Assembly (NCBI GenBank): GCA_900314455.1
Contig: OMVI01000094.1
Location: forward strand, 1-48,402
Direction: 5' to 3'
Length of the DNA stretch: 48,402 nucleotides
DNA from: an uncultured Prevotella sp.
GTDB lineage: Bacteria > Bacteroidota > Bacteroidia > Bacteroidales > Bacteroidaceae
Translations under genes and position numbers: made by a program
The notes under the pieces: generated by a model
What the model saw: the letters and a program-made list of their open reading frames with translations, nothing else
Database searches by the model: none
Told to the model about the DNA's origin: nothing
Shown: positions 8,996 to 16,685 of the stretch, piece after piece
Numbering within the stretch: the first letter of the stretch is position 1
Layout of the letters: each line of letters begins with the position of its first letter

Positions 8996-9313
8996 ATGGA
9001 CAACCTGTCAAAAGAGCTCGAGGACTTCCTCATTCGACTTGGCAAAGACGAAAACGGTGTCGGAGAGCGGCTTGCAGGATATACCCATCAACTTCTCAAC
9101 CTCCTTTATAGCAGCGATGCAAAGATAGTTGAGGAACGCTACGGGCTTTTTGGCGAACAGCCACACACGCCTGACGAGCTTGCCACCCGTTACCACACGA
9201 CACCTGACGCAATAAACAAAGGAATAGCAATGTGCTTGCGTAAGATTGCCGTTACACCAGAATGGCAAACAATGAAGCCAATGACTAAGTTACGAGCTAT
9301 AAAATTGAAATAG
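8996..9313 (+). CDS. Sigma-70 region 4-like HTH protein, stand-alone
   Basis: A 105-residue protein with no sigma region 2 or 3. Residues about 40-95 resemble sigma-70 region 4: a helix ending in RYGLFG, then a turn and [20 protein letters not shown], then a basic helix with LRKI. This parallels the RYGL...TLEEIG...ALRKL pattern of primary sigma factors. The first 40 residues form an acidic helical segment. It is packed 8 bases behind rfbB and 2 bases before purT, so it is translated from the polysaccharide transcript. A DNA-binding or RNA-polymerase-binding regulator is an inference; the helix-turn-helix resemblance is seen, the function is not known. Confidence 0.75.
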   Translation: MDNLSKELEDFLIRLGKDENGVGERLAGYTHQLLNLLYSSDAKIVEERYGLFGEQPHTPDELATRYHTTPDAINKGIAMCLRKIAVTPEWQTMKPMTKLRAIKLK

Positions 9314-9315
9314 AA

Positions 9316-10497
9316 ATGAAGAAGATAATGCTATTAGGTTCCGGCGAACTCGGCAAGGAATTCACCATTGCAGCCAAGCGAACCGGACAATACGTCATCG
9401 CCTGCGACCACTACGACGACGCTCCTGCCATGCAGGTTGCCGACGACCGAGAAGTGTTCGACATGCTTGACGGCAACGCCCTTGAGCAAGCAGTCAACAG
9501 GCATCATCCCGATATCATCGTACCGGAGATTGAAGCCATCAGGACTGAGCGTCTCATTGATTTCGAAAATCGTGGCATACAAGTTGTCCCGTCTGCACGT
9601 GCGGTCAACTATACAATGAACCGCCGTGCTATTCGTGACCTTGCAGCCAAGCAGCTCGGTCTTCGCACAGCCAAATATTTCTACGCCAAGACCTTCGATG
9701 AGTTCAAGGCAGCAGCCGACGAGATTGGCTTCCCGTGCGTCGTCAAGCCTCTTATGAGCTCCAGCGGACACGGACAGAGCTACGTTCACAACGATGACGA
9801 GCTCCAGGCGGCCTACAAAGACGCTATGGAGAACGGCCGCGGCGATGTCAAGGAGGTAATCATAGAAGAATTCATCGATTTCGATTCAGAGTTCACTCTT
9901 CTTACAGTCACGCAAAAGGACGCTCCTACAATCTTCTGCCCACCAATCGGCCACGTCCAGAAAGGCGGCGACTATCGCGAGAGTTGGATGCCATACTCTA
10001 TAAGCGACGAAGCTCTGAAAACAGCCCAGCACATGGCAGACGAAGTGACCCATGCCCTCACAGGCTATGGAATATGGGGTGTTGAGTTCTTCCTTACGAA
10101 GAAAGGCGAAGTCATTTTCTCGGAGCTTAGTCCCCGTCCGCACGACACCGGTATGGTTACACTGTCGCATTGCACCAATCTTAGTGAATTTGAACTTCAC
10201 TTCAGGGCTGTCATGGGGCTGCCAATACCTGCCATACACCTCGAGCACTATGGTGCATCGGCAGTTGTTCTGTCGCCGGTCGAGAGCAAAGAGCCTTTGG
10301 AATATGACCTGACTGAAGTTTGCAAGGCCGACCACGCCCGCGTCAGGATATTCGGAAAGCCCGTCGCTCACGTTGGACGCCGTATGGGAGTCGTCGTCTG
10401 CTATGATGAGATAGGAAGCGACATCAACGCCCTGCGCGCCAAAACGAAGAAACTGGCTGCTACGGTGTTAGGAACGGACCCTTATATGAAAAAGTAA
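9316..10497 (+). CDS. purT: Formate-dependent phosphoribosylglycinamide formyltransferase
   Basis: ATP-grasp enzyme that makes formyl-GAR from GAR, formate and ATP in purine synthesis (step 3). The N-terminal domain begins with [19 protein letters not shown]. The ATP-grasp region holds [14 protein letters not shown] at about 146-160 and the metal/ATP residues in [25 protein letters not shown], a PurT/PurK hallmark. At 393 residues it is full length. It starts two bases after the HTH gene, and its stop overlaps the ATG of the cupin gene by one base (TAATG). Purine synthesis genes rarely sit inside sugar-nucleotide operons; either expression is simply shared or the enzyme has another formyl acceptor, for which there is no evidence. 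Confidence 0.95.
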   Translation: MKKIMLLGSGELGKEFTIAAKRTGQYVIACDHYDDAPAMQVADDREVFDMLDGNALEQAVNRHHPDIIVPEIEAIRTERLIDFENRGIQVVPSARAVNYTMNRRAIRDLAAKQLGLRTAKYFYAKTFDEFKAAADEIGFPCVVKPLMSSSGHGQSYVHNDDELQAAYKDAMENGRGDVKEVIIEEFIDFDSEFTLLTVTQKDAPTIFCPPIGHVQKGGDYRESWMPYSISDEALKTAQHMADEVTHALTGYGIWGVEFFLTKKGEVIFSELSPRPHDTGMVTLSHCTNLSEFELHFRAVMGLPIPAIHLEHYGASAVVLSPVESKEPLEYDLTEVCKADHARVRIFGKPVAHVGRRMGVVVCYDEIGSDINALRAKTKKLAATVLGTDPYMKK

Positions 10498-10910
10498 TGG
10501 ACGATACTCAAGGCAGAATTATCAATCTTCCGAAGATGGCAGACCCTCGTGGCAACCTCACCGTTGCCGAGGGCTTGAAGGACATCCCATTCCATATATC
10601 AAGAGTATATTGGGTCTATGACGTTCCGAGCGGAGAAAGCCGTGGAGGTCATGCCCATCGCCACTGCCGCGAGTTTATCATTGCGGCAGGTGGCAGTTTC
10701 ACCGTTACTCTTGACGATGGGAAATCAAAGAAGACATTCCTGTTGAACCATCCATACCAAGGACTTCTCGTAAACAAAAACGTATGGCGGACACTCGACG
10801 ACTTTTCGTCGGGTGCCGTGTGCCTTGTACTTGCCGAAGACGAATTCAGCGAGGATGATTACATACGCGACTACTCCGATTACATCGAATACTTGAAATG
10901 TTTGAAGTAA
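10497..10910 (+). CDS. WxcM/FdtA-like cupin, probable dTDP-sugar ketoisomerase
   Basis: Single cupin domain of the FdtA/QdtA/WxcM type. In characterised members this domain isomerises dTDP-4-keto-6-deoxyglucose to the 3-keto form on the way to dTDP-Fuc3NAc or dTDP-Qui3NAc. Visible markers are PRGNLTVAEGLKDIPFHISR, VPSGESRGGHAHRHCREF with the catalytic His pair, then the VTLDDG hairpin and HPYQGLLVNKNVWRTL. Its 137 residues match the family. The substrate is exactly the RfbB product, and rfbB is the first gene of the same run, which supports the role. No aminotransferase follows here, so the pathway is incomplete in this window. Confidence 0.85.
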   Translation: MDDTQGRIINLPKMADPRGNLTVAEGLKDIPFHISRVYWVYDVPSGESRGGHAHRHCREFIIAAGGSFTVTLDDGKSKKTFLLNHPYQGLLVNKNVWRTLDDFSSGAVCLVLAEDEFSEDDYIRDYSDYIEYLKCLK

Positions 10911-11857
10911 CACGATATACCCCGGAAATGCAAGGCGAATGGAACGCATTCGTTGAACGGTCGAGGCAGGGAACATTCCTACTCGACCGCAACTATATGG
11001 ACTACCATCACGATCGCTTTGCCGACTTCTCGCTTGTCGTCAGGCACAAAGGGCGTATTTACGCACTGCTACCAGCCAACAAGGACGGAGATACGTTGTG
11101 GTCGCACCAGGGACTTACGTACGGCGGACTGATAACCGACAAGCGAGCCACCGCCGACGGGGTATGTGAAGTGTTCAAAGACATTAACCTTTATCTCCAA
11201 GATAACGGCTTCAAGAAGGTTATTTACAAGTGCATCCCGACCATCTACCACCAACTTCCAGCACAGGAGGACCTTTACGCACTTACTAATGTCTGCAATG
11301 CCCGCATTGTTGTCAGGCATATAGCCTCAACAATCGTCATGGACGACAAGATAAAATTCATCGAGTCACGAAAGAGTGGCATACGCAAAGCGAAGCGTGT
11401 CGGACTTACCGTAGGAAGAAGCGACAACTATGCTGCATTCTGGACTGTGCTCGAAAACAATCTCCGAGACCAATACGGAGCCAAGCCCGTACACACTCTA
11501 AGTGAAATAGAACTGTTGAAGTCGCGCTTCCCTGAACAAATCCAGCTTTACCTTACCCGTGATGCCAAAGGAGAGGTTGTTGGCGGAACGCTAATCTTTG
11601 AGACTCCACAAGTTATTCATACCCAATATATATCGGCGTCACACGAAGGTAAGGCTACTGGTGCACTCGATATTCTGTTCGACTATATAATAAATAATGT
11701 ATATAGTGACCGCTCACGCTACCCCAACATAAAGTTTTTCGACTTCGGAAAGAGCTCCGACGGTGATGGCCATGAGCTCAACAAGAGTCTGATATTCCAA
11801 AAGGAAGGCTTCGGCGGACGTGGAATCTGCTACGACTGGTATTCATGGGACTTATAA
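10898..11857 (+). CDS. GNAT/FemAB-like acyl- or aminoacyltransferase
   Basis: A 319-residue cytoplasmic protein with two tandem GNAT-like halves as in FemAB-type transferases. The N-terminal half has GTFLLDRNYMDYHHDRF and LWSHQGLTYGGL; the C-terminal half has VGGTLIFETPQVIHTQYISAS and ends with KFFDFGKSSDGDGHELNKSL. The central AIRKAKR-like basic patch (SGIRKAKRVG) resembles the substrate loop of this superfamily. It overlaps the cupin gene by 13 bases, so it is translationally coupled to it. Together with rfbB and the cupin, the likely role is N- or O-acylation of a dTDP sugar or polysaccharide subunit; peptidoglycan bridge formation is the alternative. Specificity is inference. Confidence 0.75.
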   Translation: MFEVTRYTPEMQGEWNAFVERSRQGTFLLDRNYMDYHHDRFADFSLVVRHKGRIYALLPANKDGDTLWSHQGLTYGGLITDKRATADGVCEVFKDINLYLQDNGFKKVIYKCIPTIYHQLPAQEDLYALTNVCNARIVVRHIASTIVMDDKIKFIESRKSGIRKAKRVGLTVGRSDNYAAFWTVLENNLRDQYGAKPVHTLSEIELLKSRFPEQIQLYLTRDAKGEVVGGTLIFETPQVIHTQYISASHEGKATGALDILFDYIINNVYSDRSRYPNIKFFDFGKSSDGDGHELNKSLIFQKEGFGGRGICYDWYSWDL

Positions 11858-11887
11858 ATCGGAGTGCCCGACAACTGTAACACACCC

Positions 11888-12415
11888 CTACTCCACCTTG
11901 TATGAACCTACATCGCGCATACCATTCATATGCAAATACACTGACCAATAGCCATAAAGGATTATCTTTCTGTGGTAGTTCTCAGGGTTGTCTACAAGGT
12001 TCAAGTCGGCTTTTACTCCTTTTCTCTTCAACTCCACCGCAACTATATTCGACTTACTCCTTTCGTTCGGGCTGTCAGCTATGAGCAATGCCTGCGGATG
12101 GGAGAAAGGTGGCTCAAACTCAGCATATTTATAACTCATCGTGCAAGCACCTACTATATAACCTTCGACGAAGACTCCGCCCTCGAAATCGCAGGAAATA
12201 AACTCCGCAACAGACAAGGTGTCATCCCTTATAGGTGATTCGCCTCCGTCATAATCTTCTTCATCAAGGTAATCGGTATCGGTAGTGTCAATCTCTTCAT
12301 CAGGTATTTCTTGAGAAGAATCATCATCCAGCTCTTCCTTTGCACAACTGGTTGTAAAGAAAGGCAGAATGAACACTAACGAGAACAATATCAGTAGTAG
12401 TCGGTTTTTAATCAT
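11888..12415 (-). CDS. Lipoprotein with DUF6359-like domain
   Basis: Predicted lipoprotein of 175 residues. After the basic start MIKNRLL comes a hydrophobic stretch and the lipobox FTTSC, with Cys about 25, then a very acidic linker of about 40 residues. The C-terminal 100 residues (SVAEFISCDFEGGVFVEGYIVG onward) resemble the short OB-like domain called DUF6359 in Bacteroidetes; that name is from memory. I chose the ATG at 12415, not the longer in-frame start at 12448, because 12448 falls inside the -7 promoter element. The gene is monocistronic, convergent with the sugar operon, and of unknown function. Confidence 0.75.
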   Translation of the reverse strand: MIKNRLLLILFSLVFILPFFTTSCAKEELDDDSSQEIPDEEIDTTDTDYLDEEDYDGGESPIRDDTLSVAEFISCDFEGGVFVEGYIVGACTMSYKYAEFEPPFSHPQALLIADSPNERSKSNIVAVELKRKGVKADLNLVDNPENYHRKIILYGYWSVYLHMNGMRDVGSYKVE

Positions 12416-12445
12416 CTTATATGTCTTATAATTGGCTTTACGCTG

Positions 12446-12476
12446 CAAATATAGTCAAAACAATGTATAAGGCAAA
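12446..12476 (-). promoter_or_regulatory. Promoter of the lipoprotein gene
   Basis: The minus strand carries TTTG (12473-12476), a 19-base spacer and TATATTTG (12446-12453), a full match to the Bacteroidetes consensus. The predicted transcription start is near 12439, about 24 bases before the ATG at 12415, which fixes the gene start. Confidence 0.75.
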
Positions 12477-12726
12477 GAAAAACGCAAATTATTTTTTATT
12501 ATTTCGGTTCAACAAATATAGAAAAGAAGCTATCTGCAACATCTTAAACATGCTAATAATACAGTATTTTTCAAATAGAAGCAAGAAACAGGCGGACTTA
12601 TTTGAAATTTACTGTAAGTTTACAGTAGATTTAAAATAGGAACGCAAGAAATGAATTAAGGAAACGACTTCGTGAAAAGTACCAAGGCAGCGAATGCTGT
12701 CCACCTAAACAAAAGATAATTTATGG

Positions 12727-12788
12727 TTCATCCTACATTTGAAGTAGAACATACTCATCAGCAATAACCCCGAAGAGAGGTTTAAACT
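12727..12788 (+). repeat. Diverged direct repeat, copy 1
   Basis: Begins TTCATCCTACATTTGAAGT and ends GAAGAGAGGTTTAAACT. Copy 2 at 13027-13087 begins TTCATCCAACATTTGGAGT and ends CAAAGAGGTTAAACT. The ends match well while the middle has diverged. Copy 1 lacks the internal AACCTC symmetry that copy 2 shows. Confidence 0.6.
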
Positions 12789-12836
12789 GTCATCTTTGAA
12801 GAAACATCTTTACACAATTCAACAGCTAATCTTTGG

Positions 12837-12925
12837 GCTCGCAAAAGCTTAGCTTTGACAACGCAATACCTCATCTTTGAAGGTCCAAAGGGTCAACTTT
12901 CGCAAGTCCAAAGTTGACCTTTTAC
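12837..12925. repeat. GCAAAAG/CATCTTTG-type intergenic repeat block
   Basis: A block with GCTCGCAAAAGCTTAGCTTTGA, then CATCTTTGAAGG, then a hairpin GGTCAACTTT...AAAGTTGACC around a short loop, and finally TTGACCTTTTACGAAGG. The same sequence of motifs, diverged, occurs at 28247-28312. It looks like a dispersed non-coding repeat family rather than a gene. Confidence 0.5.
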
Positions 12926-13026
12926 GAAGGCGTTGGCAATCAATGAGTTACAAAGACAATATTGAGAAGAATGCGGTTTGAAAGAAATTGACAAACCATC
13001 GAGAATAAAATTCATTCTCGTTTTAT

Positions 13027-13087
13027 TTCATCCAACATTTGGAGTGATAGCCAGCACAAGAAAAAATAACCTCAAAGAGGTTAAACT
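13027..13087 (+). repeat. Diverged direct repeat, copy 2
   Basis: Second copy of the unit seen at 12727-12788, about 300 bases downstream. Its right end forms the left part of the nested palindrome at 13041-13175. Confidence 0.6.
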
Positions 13088-13175
13088 TTCGGTTACCCCA
13101 CATAAGCGATAGCGCAATGTGGGGTAGAGAAAACGAGAATTAAACCTCTTTGAGGTTTGTGGATGTCTTCACTCC
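13041..13175. repeat. Nested palindromic element
   Basis: Three inverted-repeat pairs are nested round one centre near 13110: GGAGTGA (13041-13047) with TCACTCC (13169-13175); AACCTCAAAGAGGTT (13068-13082) with AACCTCTTTGAGGTT (13143-13157); and TACCCCACAT (13094-13103) with ATGTGGGGTA (13117-13126). The middle arms are each palindromic as well. It could fold as a long cruciform in DNA or a branched RNA. No transposase is near. Confidence 0.65.
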
Positions 13176-13248
13176 ATATATCGGATAAACCTCAATTTCG
13201 CTATTTCAGCAAAAATCAAAATAAACTTGTTATCAGCCGAAAATCCTC

Positions 13249-13923
13249 TCATTTCTTCAGCTTTTTATAGTATTCTGACAGCGAGGCACGGGGAACGCCA
13301 AGGCGAATGAGCATTTCGAGGTCACGACGCGCCTCTTCGTAGCGTCCTAAAGAGAGCAGGACATCGGCGCGGTTGAGGATATAATCGGTGTTCTTCGGGT
13401 CCCGGCGAATTGCCTCTGTATAGTCATACTCTGCAAGATAGTACATCTGGCGTGCCCGTTCCATACTGCCACGTGCCGCATAGGCAATGGCACTGTCGGG
13501 GAAAGACTCAACGAGCATGTTTATTTCGTCAAGAGCCTTCGTCTTCTTGTTGTCCTTGTCGTCGAGCAAAGCCATACCAAGCTTAGCGTCGAAGTTGTTC
13601 GGTACAATCGCAAGAACGCTTTCCAAGTCCTGACGGGCAAAGCCAATGCGTCCCAGTTTCTCATTGGCGTAGGAGCGGAAGAACAGTGCAGCGAGGTTGT
13701 CAGGCTGATGCTTCAATATCAGGTCGTACTCGCTCTTGGCATAGTCGTACTGCCCCAGTTCCATATTCCACCGTGCCTTCTTTAGCCGAAGGTCGATACT
13801 GTCGGGCCGAAGGCTCAATGCCTGCTCTGCAACATCGAGTGAGTCGCGAAGCGGATTTCTGCTTTGGGCCAGGCAAACCGTCGTGGACAGCATAGCCGAA
13901 AGTATGATAATAGCAATTCTCAT
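13249..13923 (-). CDS. Secreted tetratricopeptide repeat protein
   Basis: Predicted periplasmic TPR protein of 224 residues. A signal peptide of about 20 residues ends at VCLAQ. About five TPR-like helical pairs follow, for example ALSLRPDSIDLRLKKARWNMELGQYDYAKSEY-type units, with the best repeats around residues 30-110 and 150-215. TPR arrays bind partner proteins; no catalytic domain is present. The start at 13923 is preferred over 13935, because the -7 element covers 13933-13940. It lies behind the leu operon on the same strand but has its own promoter and is separated by a terminator, so it need not be functionally linked. Confidence 0.82.
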   Translation of the reverse strand: MRIAIIILSAMLSTTVCLAQSRNPLRDSLDVAEQALSLRPDSIDLRLKKARWNMELGQYDYAKSEYDLILKHQPDNLAALFFRSYANEKLGRIGFARQDLESVLAIVPNNFDAKLGMALLDDKDNKKTKALDEINMLVESFPDSAIAYAARGSMERARQMYYLAEYDYTEAIRRDPKNTDYILNRADVLLSLGRYEEARRDLEMLIRLGVPRASLSEYYKKLKK

Positions 13924-13932
13924 AAGTGAGTA

Positions 13933-13964
13933 CAAAAGTAAACGAAAGAAGCGAGTTGTCCAAA
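13933..13964 (-). promoter_or_regulatory. Promoter of the TPR gene, almost leaderless
   Basis: On the minus strand TTTG (13961-13964), a 20-base spacer and TACTTTTG (13933-13940) form a full consensus promoter. The start of transcription should fall near 13925-13927 and the ATG is at 13923, so the leader would be only a few bases. The -33 box lies in the loop of the leu terminator hairpin. Confidence 0.7.
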
Positions 13965-13980
13965 AGGGCAGCCCGCTTCT
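13947..13980 (-). terminator. Terminator of the leu operon
   Basis: AGAAGCG (13947-13953) pairs with CGCTTCT (13974-13980) around a 20-base loop, followed on the minus strand by TTTCGTTT. It lies 28 bases after the leuB stop. It overlaps the promoter of the TPR gene. Confidence 0.65.
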
Positions 13981-14007
13981 TATGCTTATTTATAAAATGT
14001 TTGCAGT

Positions 14008-15069
14008 TTAGTGTTGCTCTATGTAGTCAACAATCCACTTGCCGACATCAGTTGTACCGTAGTGGGCACCGCCTTCGACCTGTATCTCAGGTGTGCGGAT
14101 GTTGGCATCGAGGCTTGCCGTTACTGCCTCGCGAATCTTTGCGCCCTCTTCGTTGAGTCCGAAGTGTTCAAGGAGCATTGCGGCTGACAGTATCTGGGCT
14201 ATCGGGTTGGCAATGTTCTTGCCGGCAGCCTGCGGCCATGAGCCGTGGACGGGCTCGAATAGCGGGGTGTGCTCGCCGAGAGAAGCCGATGGCTGGAGTC
14301 CCATTGAACCGGTGATGCAGCTCGTCTCGTCGGTAAGGATATCGCCGAAGGTGTTCTCTGTTACGATAACGTCGAAGAAAGTAGGCTCCGTCAGAACGCG
14401 CATAGATGCATTATCGATAAACATATAGTCGGTTGTGACGTCAGGATACTGCGACTCCATCTCCTTGGCAATCTGCCTCCAGAGGCGTGAACTTGCAAGG
14501 ACGTTTGCCTTGTCGACTACAGTCAGGTGTTTCTTGCGGCACTCTGCGAATTCGAAAGCTACCTTGAGGATGCGCTCTATCTCGTTGCGATGGTAGATAT
14601 CGGTATCCCATGCGACGTCGTTGTCCTGATGCTTCTCACCGAAATACATACCGCCGGTGAGCTCACGGACGACGATGAAATCGGCACCTTTGATGAGTTC
14701 GTCCTTCAGCGGGGACTTATGGAGAAGACATTCGAAAGTGGAAACAGGGCGGACATTGGCGAACAGTCCGAGCTTCTTGCGCATAGCGAGCAGTCCCTGC
14801 TCAGGGCGTACCTTGGCAGTAGGGTCGTTATCGAACTTTGGGTCGCCGACAGCGGCAAACAGAACGGCGTCGGCGTCCATGCAGGTCTTGAAAGTCTCGT
14901 CGGGGAACGGGTCGCCGACGGCGTCGATAGCGCAGGCACCGGCAAGGGCTTCGTGATAGTCGAACTCGTGGTTGTACTTCTTTGCAATTGCGCCGAGTAC
15001 CGCAATGCCTTGCTTCATAATCTCGGGACCTATTCCGTCGCCCGATAAAACGGCTATATTCAGTTTCAT
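14008..15069 (-). CDS. leuB: 3-Isopropylmalate dehydrogenase
   Basis: NAD-dependent oxidative decarboxylation of 3-isopropylmalate, the third leucine-specific step. The 353-residue protein shows the family start [16 protein letters not shown], the substrate-binding [14 protein letters not shown], the metal site [13 protein letters not shown], and the NAD-binding [20 protein letters not shown]. It is the last gene of the leu operon, 13 bases behind the second synthase gene. The same enzyme type can act on 3-methylmalate, which would serve a citramalate route to isoleucine, consistent with the neighbouring gene. Confidence 0.95.
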   Translation of the reverse strand: MKLNIAVLSGDGIGPEIMKQGIAVLGAIAKKYNHEFDYHEALAGACAIDAVGDPFPDETFKTCMDADAVLFAAVGDPKFDNDPTAKVRPEQGLLAMRKKLGLFANVRPVSTFECLLHKSPLKDELIKGADFIVVRELTGGMYFGEKHQDNDVAWDTDIYHRNEIERILKVAFEFAECRKKHLTVVDKANVLASSRLWRQIAKEMESQYPDVTTDYMFIDNASMRVLTEPTFFDVIVTENTFGDILTDETSCITGSMGLQPSASLGEHTPLFEPVHGSWPQAAGKNIANPIAQILSAAMLLEHFGLNEEGAKIREAVTASLDANIRTPEIQVEGGAHYGTTDVGKWIVDYIEQH

Positions 15070-15082
15070 ATTCTAGATGGAT

Positions 15083-16669
15083 TTATACTGGTTTATATGG
15101 TTTCTTGTATGGCATGGCTATCTCGTCCTCGACGATATTGAGCATCTTGATTGTCGCTTTGATAGCGGCTTCGGTCTGGTCGGCATCGACGGCGTGCGTC
15201 CGAATGATGTTGCCACCACTCTCCCAGGTGATGACTGTCTGCACAAGTGCGTCGGTGCGGCCGCCTGGCGGGATGCTCACCTGATAGTCGTGAAGCAACG
15301 GAAAGGTGCGGCCGAGGTAGTGCTTGTAAATCTTACGGAGTGCCTTAACAAACGCATCGTACTGTCCGTCACCAGTTGAGTCGGAGGCGTAGGTCTTTCC
15401 GTTTATCTCGACTTTTATGCTGGCAAGGGGCTTCAGACCGTAACTCGTCGAGACCATGTAGCTCAACAGCTTCACTTTATCATCTGGAGCGTTGTGCTTC
15501 AGAACATCAGAGACGATGAACGGAAGGTCGTCCTGGGTGACGATTTCCTTTCTGTCGCCAAGCTCAATGATGCGGTTCGTGACGGCACGGGTCTGCTCGG
15601 GAGTCAGCTCCAGTCCCAGTTCTTTGAGGTTCTGGGCTATATTGGCCTTTCCGGAGTTTTTTCCGAGGGCATATTCGCGTTTGCGTCCGAAGCGCTCCGG
15701 TGCCAAGTCGTTGCTGTAGAGGTTGTCTTTCTTGTCGCCATCGGCATGGACTCCGGCTACCTGAGTGAACACATTCTCACCTACAATAGGCTGGTTCGGA
15801 GCAACAGGAATACCGCTGTAGCCTGCAACAAGACGGGAAATCTCGTTCAAGCGGCTCTCGTCGATGTTCGTCTTGGCGTGAAGCTGGTCCTTAAGGATGA
15901 CTTGCACGCTCGCCAGAGGTGCGTTGCCGCAACGTTCTCCAAGTCCATTGACGGTGACGTGAAGTCCTTTGACACCGCAAAGCACTGCAGCAAGGGAATT
16001 GCTCACTGCCATATCGTAGTCGTTATGGGCGTGGAAGTCGAAGTGCTTATCGGGATAGCGGCGCATCATCTTGCGAGTATACTCGATGACTTGCAAAGGG
16101 TTCATGATGCCAAGGGTGTCCGGCAGCATGTATCTTTTAATGTTCGTGTCCTTCAATGCATCCATTAACCGAAACACATAGTCGGGAGAATCCTTCATGC
16201 CGGAGCTCCAGTCCTCAAGGTAGAGGTTTACTTCGAGACCACGTTGCTCTGCATAGGCGAGCACTTTCTTGATGTCCTCGATGTGCTCCTCCGGTGTTTT
16301 GTGAAGCTGGTGGGTACAATGTTTGAGCGAACCTTTCGCCAACAGGTTAATGACCTTGCCTCCGCAGTCGCATATCCAGTCGACGGAAAGATGACCGTCG
16401 ACGAAGCCCAGGACTTCAACTTTATTGAGCATTCCTATCGAACGGGCATAGCGGCATATCATGCTGACGGAGTCTTTCTCGCCCTCTGATACTCGGGCTG
16501 AGGCGACTTCAATCCTGTCGACGTTGACATCGCGCATCAGCATGCGCGCTATTTGCAACTTCTCGTGAGGAAGAAAGGAGACTCCGTTGGTCTGCTCACC
16601 GTCACGCAAAGTGCAGTCCATTATCTCAACGGAACGCGAAAATGGTTGTTTATCGTTATTATCTTTCAC
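15083..16669 (-). CDS. (R)-citramalate / 2-isopropylmalate synthase-like enzyme
   Basis: HMGL-like acyl-CoA-dependent aldol synthase with a C-terminal LeuA-type allosteric domain, 528 residues. The catalytic start is MDCTLRDGEQTNGVSF, with HFDFHAHNDYDMAVSNSLAA and the metal/glycine segment VNGLGERCGNAPL; the regulatory domain occupies about residues 395-515. It is clearly different from the LeuA at 18.7-20.2 kb. The lower spacing, the GERCGNAPL form and its place beside a full leuA suggest citramalate synthase (CimA-like), making 2-oxobutanoate for isoleucine from pyruvate, with leuCDB doing the later steps. That substrate is inferred. The start codon is GTG, 16 bases after leuD. Confidence 0.88.
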   Translation of the reverse strand: MKDNNDKQPFSRSVEIMDCTLRDGEQTNGVSFLPHEKLQIARMLMRDVNVDRIEVASARVSEGEKDSVSMICRYARSIGMLNKVEVLGFVDGHLSVDWICDCGGKVINLLAKGSLKHCTHQLHKTPEEHIEDIKKVLAYAEQRGLEVNLYLEDWSSGMKDSPDYVFRLMDALKDTNIKRYMLPDTLGIMNPLQVIEYTRKMMRRYPDKHFDFHAHNDYDMAVSNSLAAVLCGVKGLHVTVNGLGERCGNAPLASVQVILKDQLHAKTNIDESRLNEISRLVAGYSGIPVAPNQPIVGENVFTQVAGVHADGDKKDNLYSNDLAPERFGRKREYALGKNSGKANIAQNLKELGLELTPEQTRAVTNRIIELGDRKEIVTQDDLPFIVSDVLKHNAPDDKVKLLSYMVSTSYGLKPLASIKVEINGKTYASDSTGDGQYDAFVKALRKIYKHYLGRTFPLLHDYQVSIPPGGRTDALVQTVITWESGGNIIRTHAVDADQTEAAIKATIKMLNIVEDEIAMPYKKPYKPV

Positions 16670-16685
16670 TATATATCTGTTATTT

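Larger units (their letters stand above)
12477..13248. other. Gene-free, repeat-rich spacer
   Basis: About 770 bases between the lipoprotein promoter and the end of the TPR gene. I see no convincing reading frame. A 72-codon frame over 12421-12639 is AT-rich, has no ribosome site and crosses the lipoprotein promoter. What it does hold is a series of short inverted and direct repeats, listed separately: a diverged direct repeat, a GCAAAAG/CATCTTTG block and a nested palindrome. Confidence 0.7.

Noticed and set aside
12421-12639. 72-codon frame on the plus strand behind the lipoprotein gene
   Set aside because: No ribosome site, AT-rich low-complexity product, and it crosses the lipoprotein promoter on the other strand.
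12834-13200. CRISPR array
   Set aside because: The repeats are inverted and of unequal spacing; there are no regular repeat-spacer units and no cas genes in the window.
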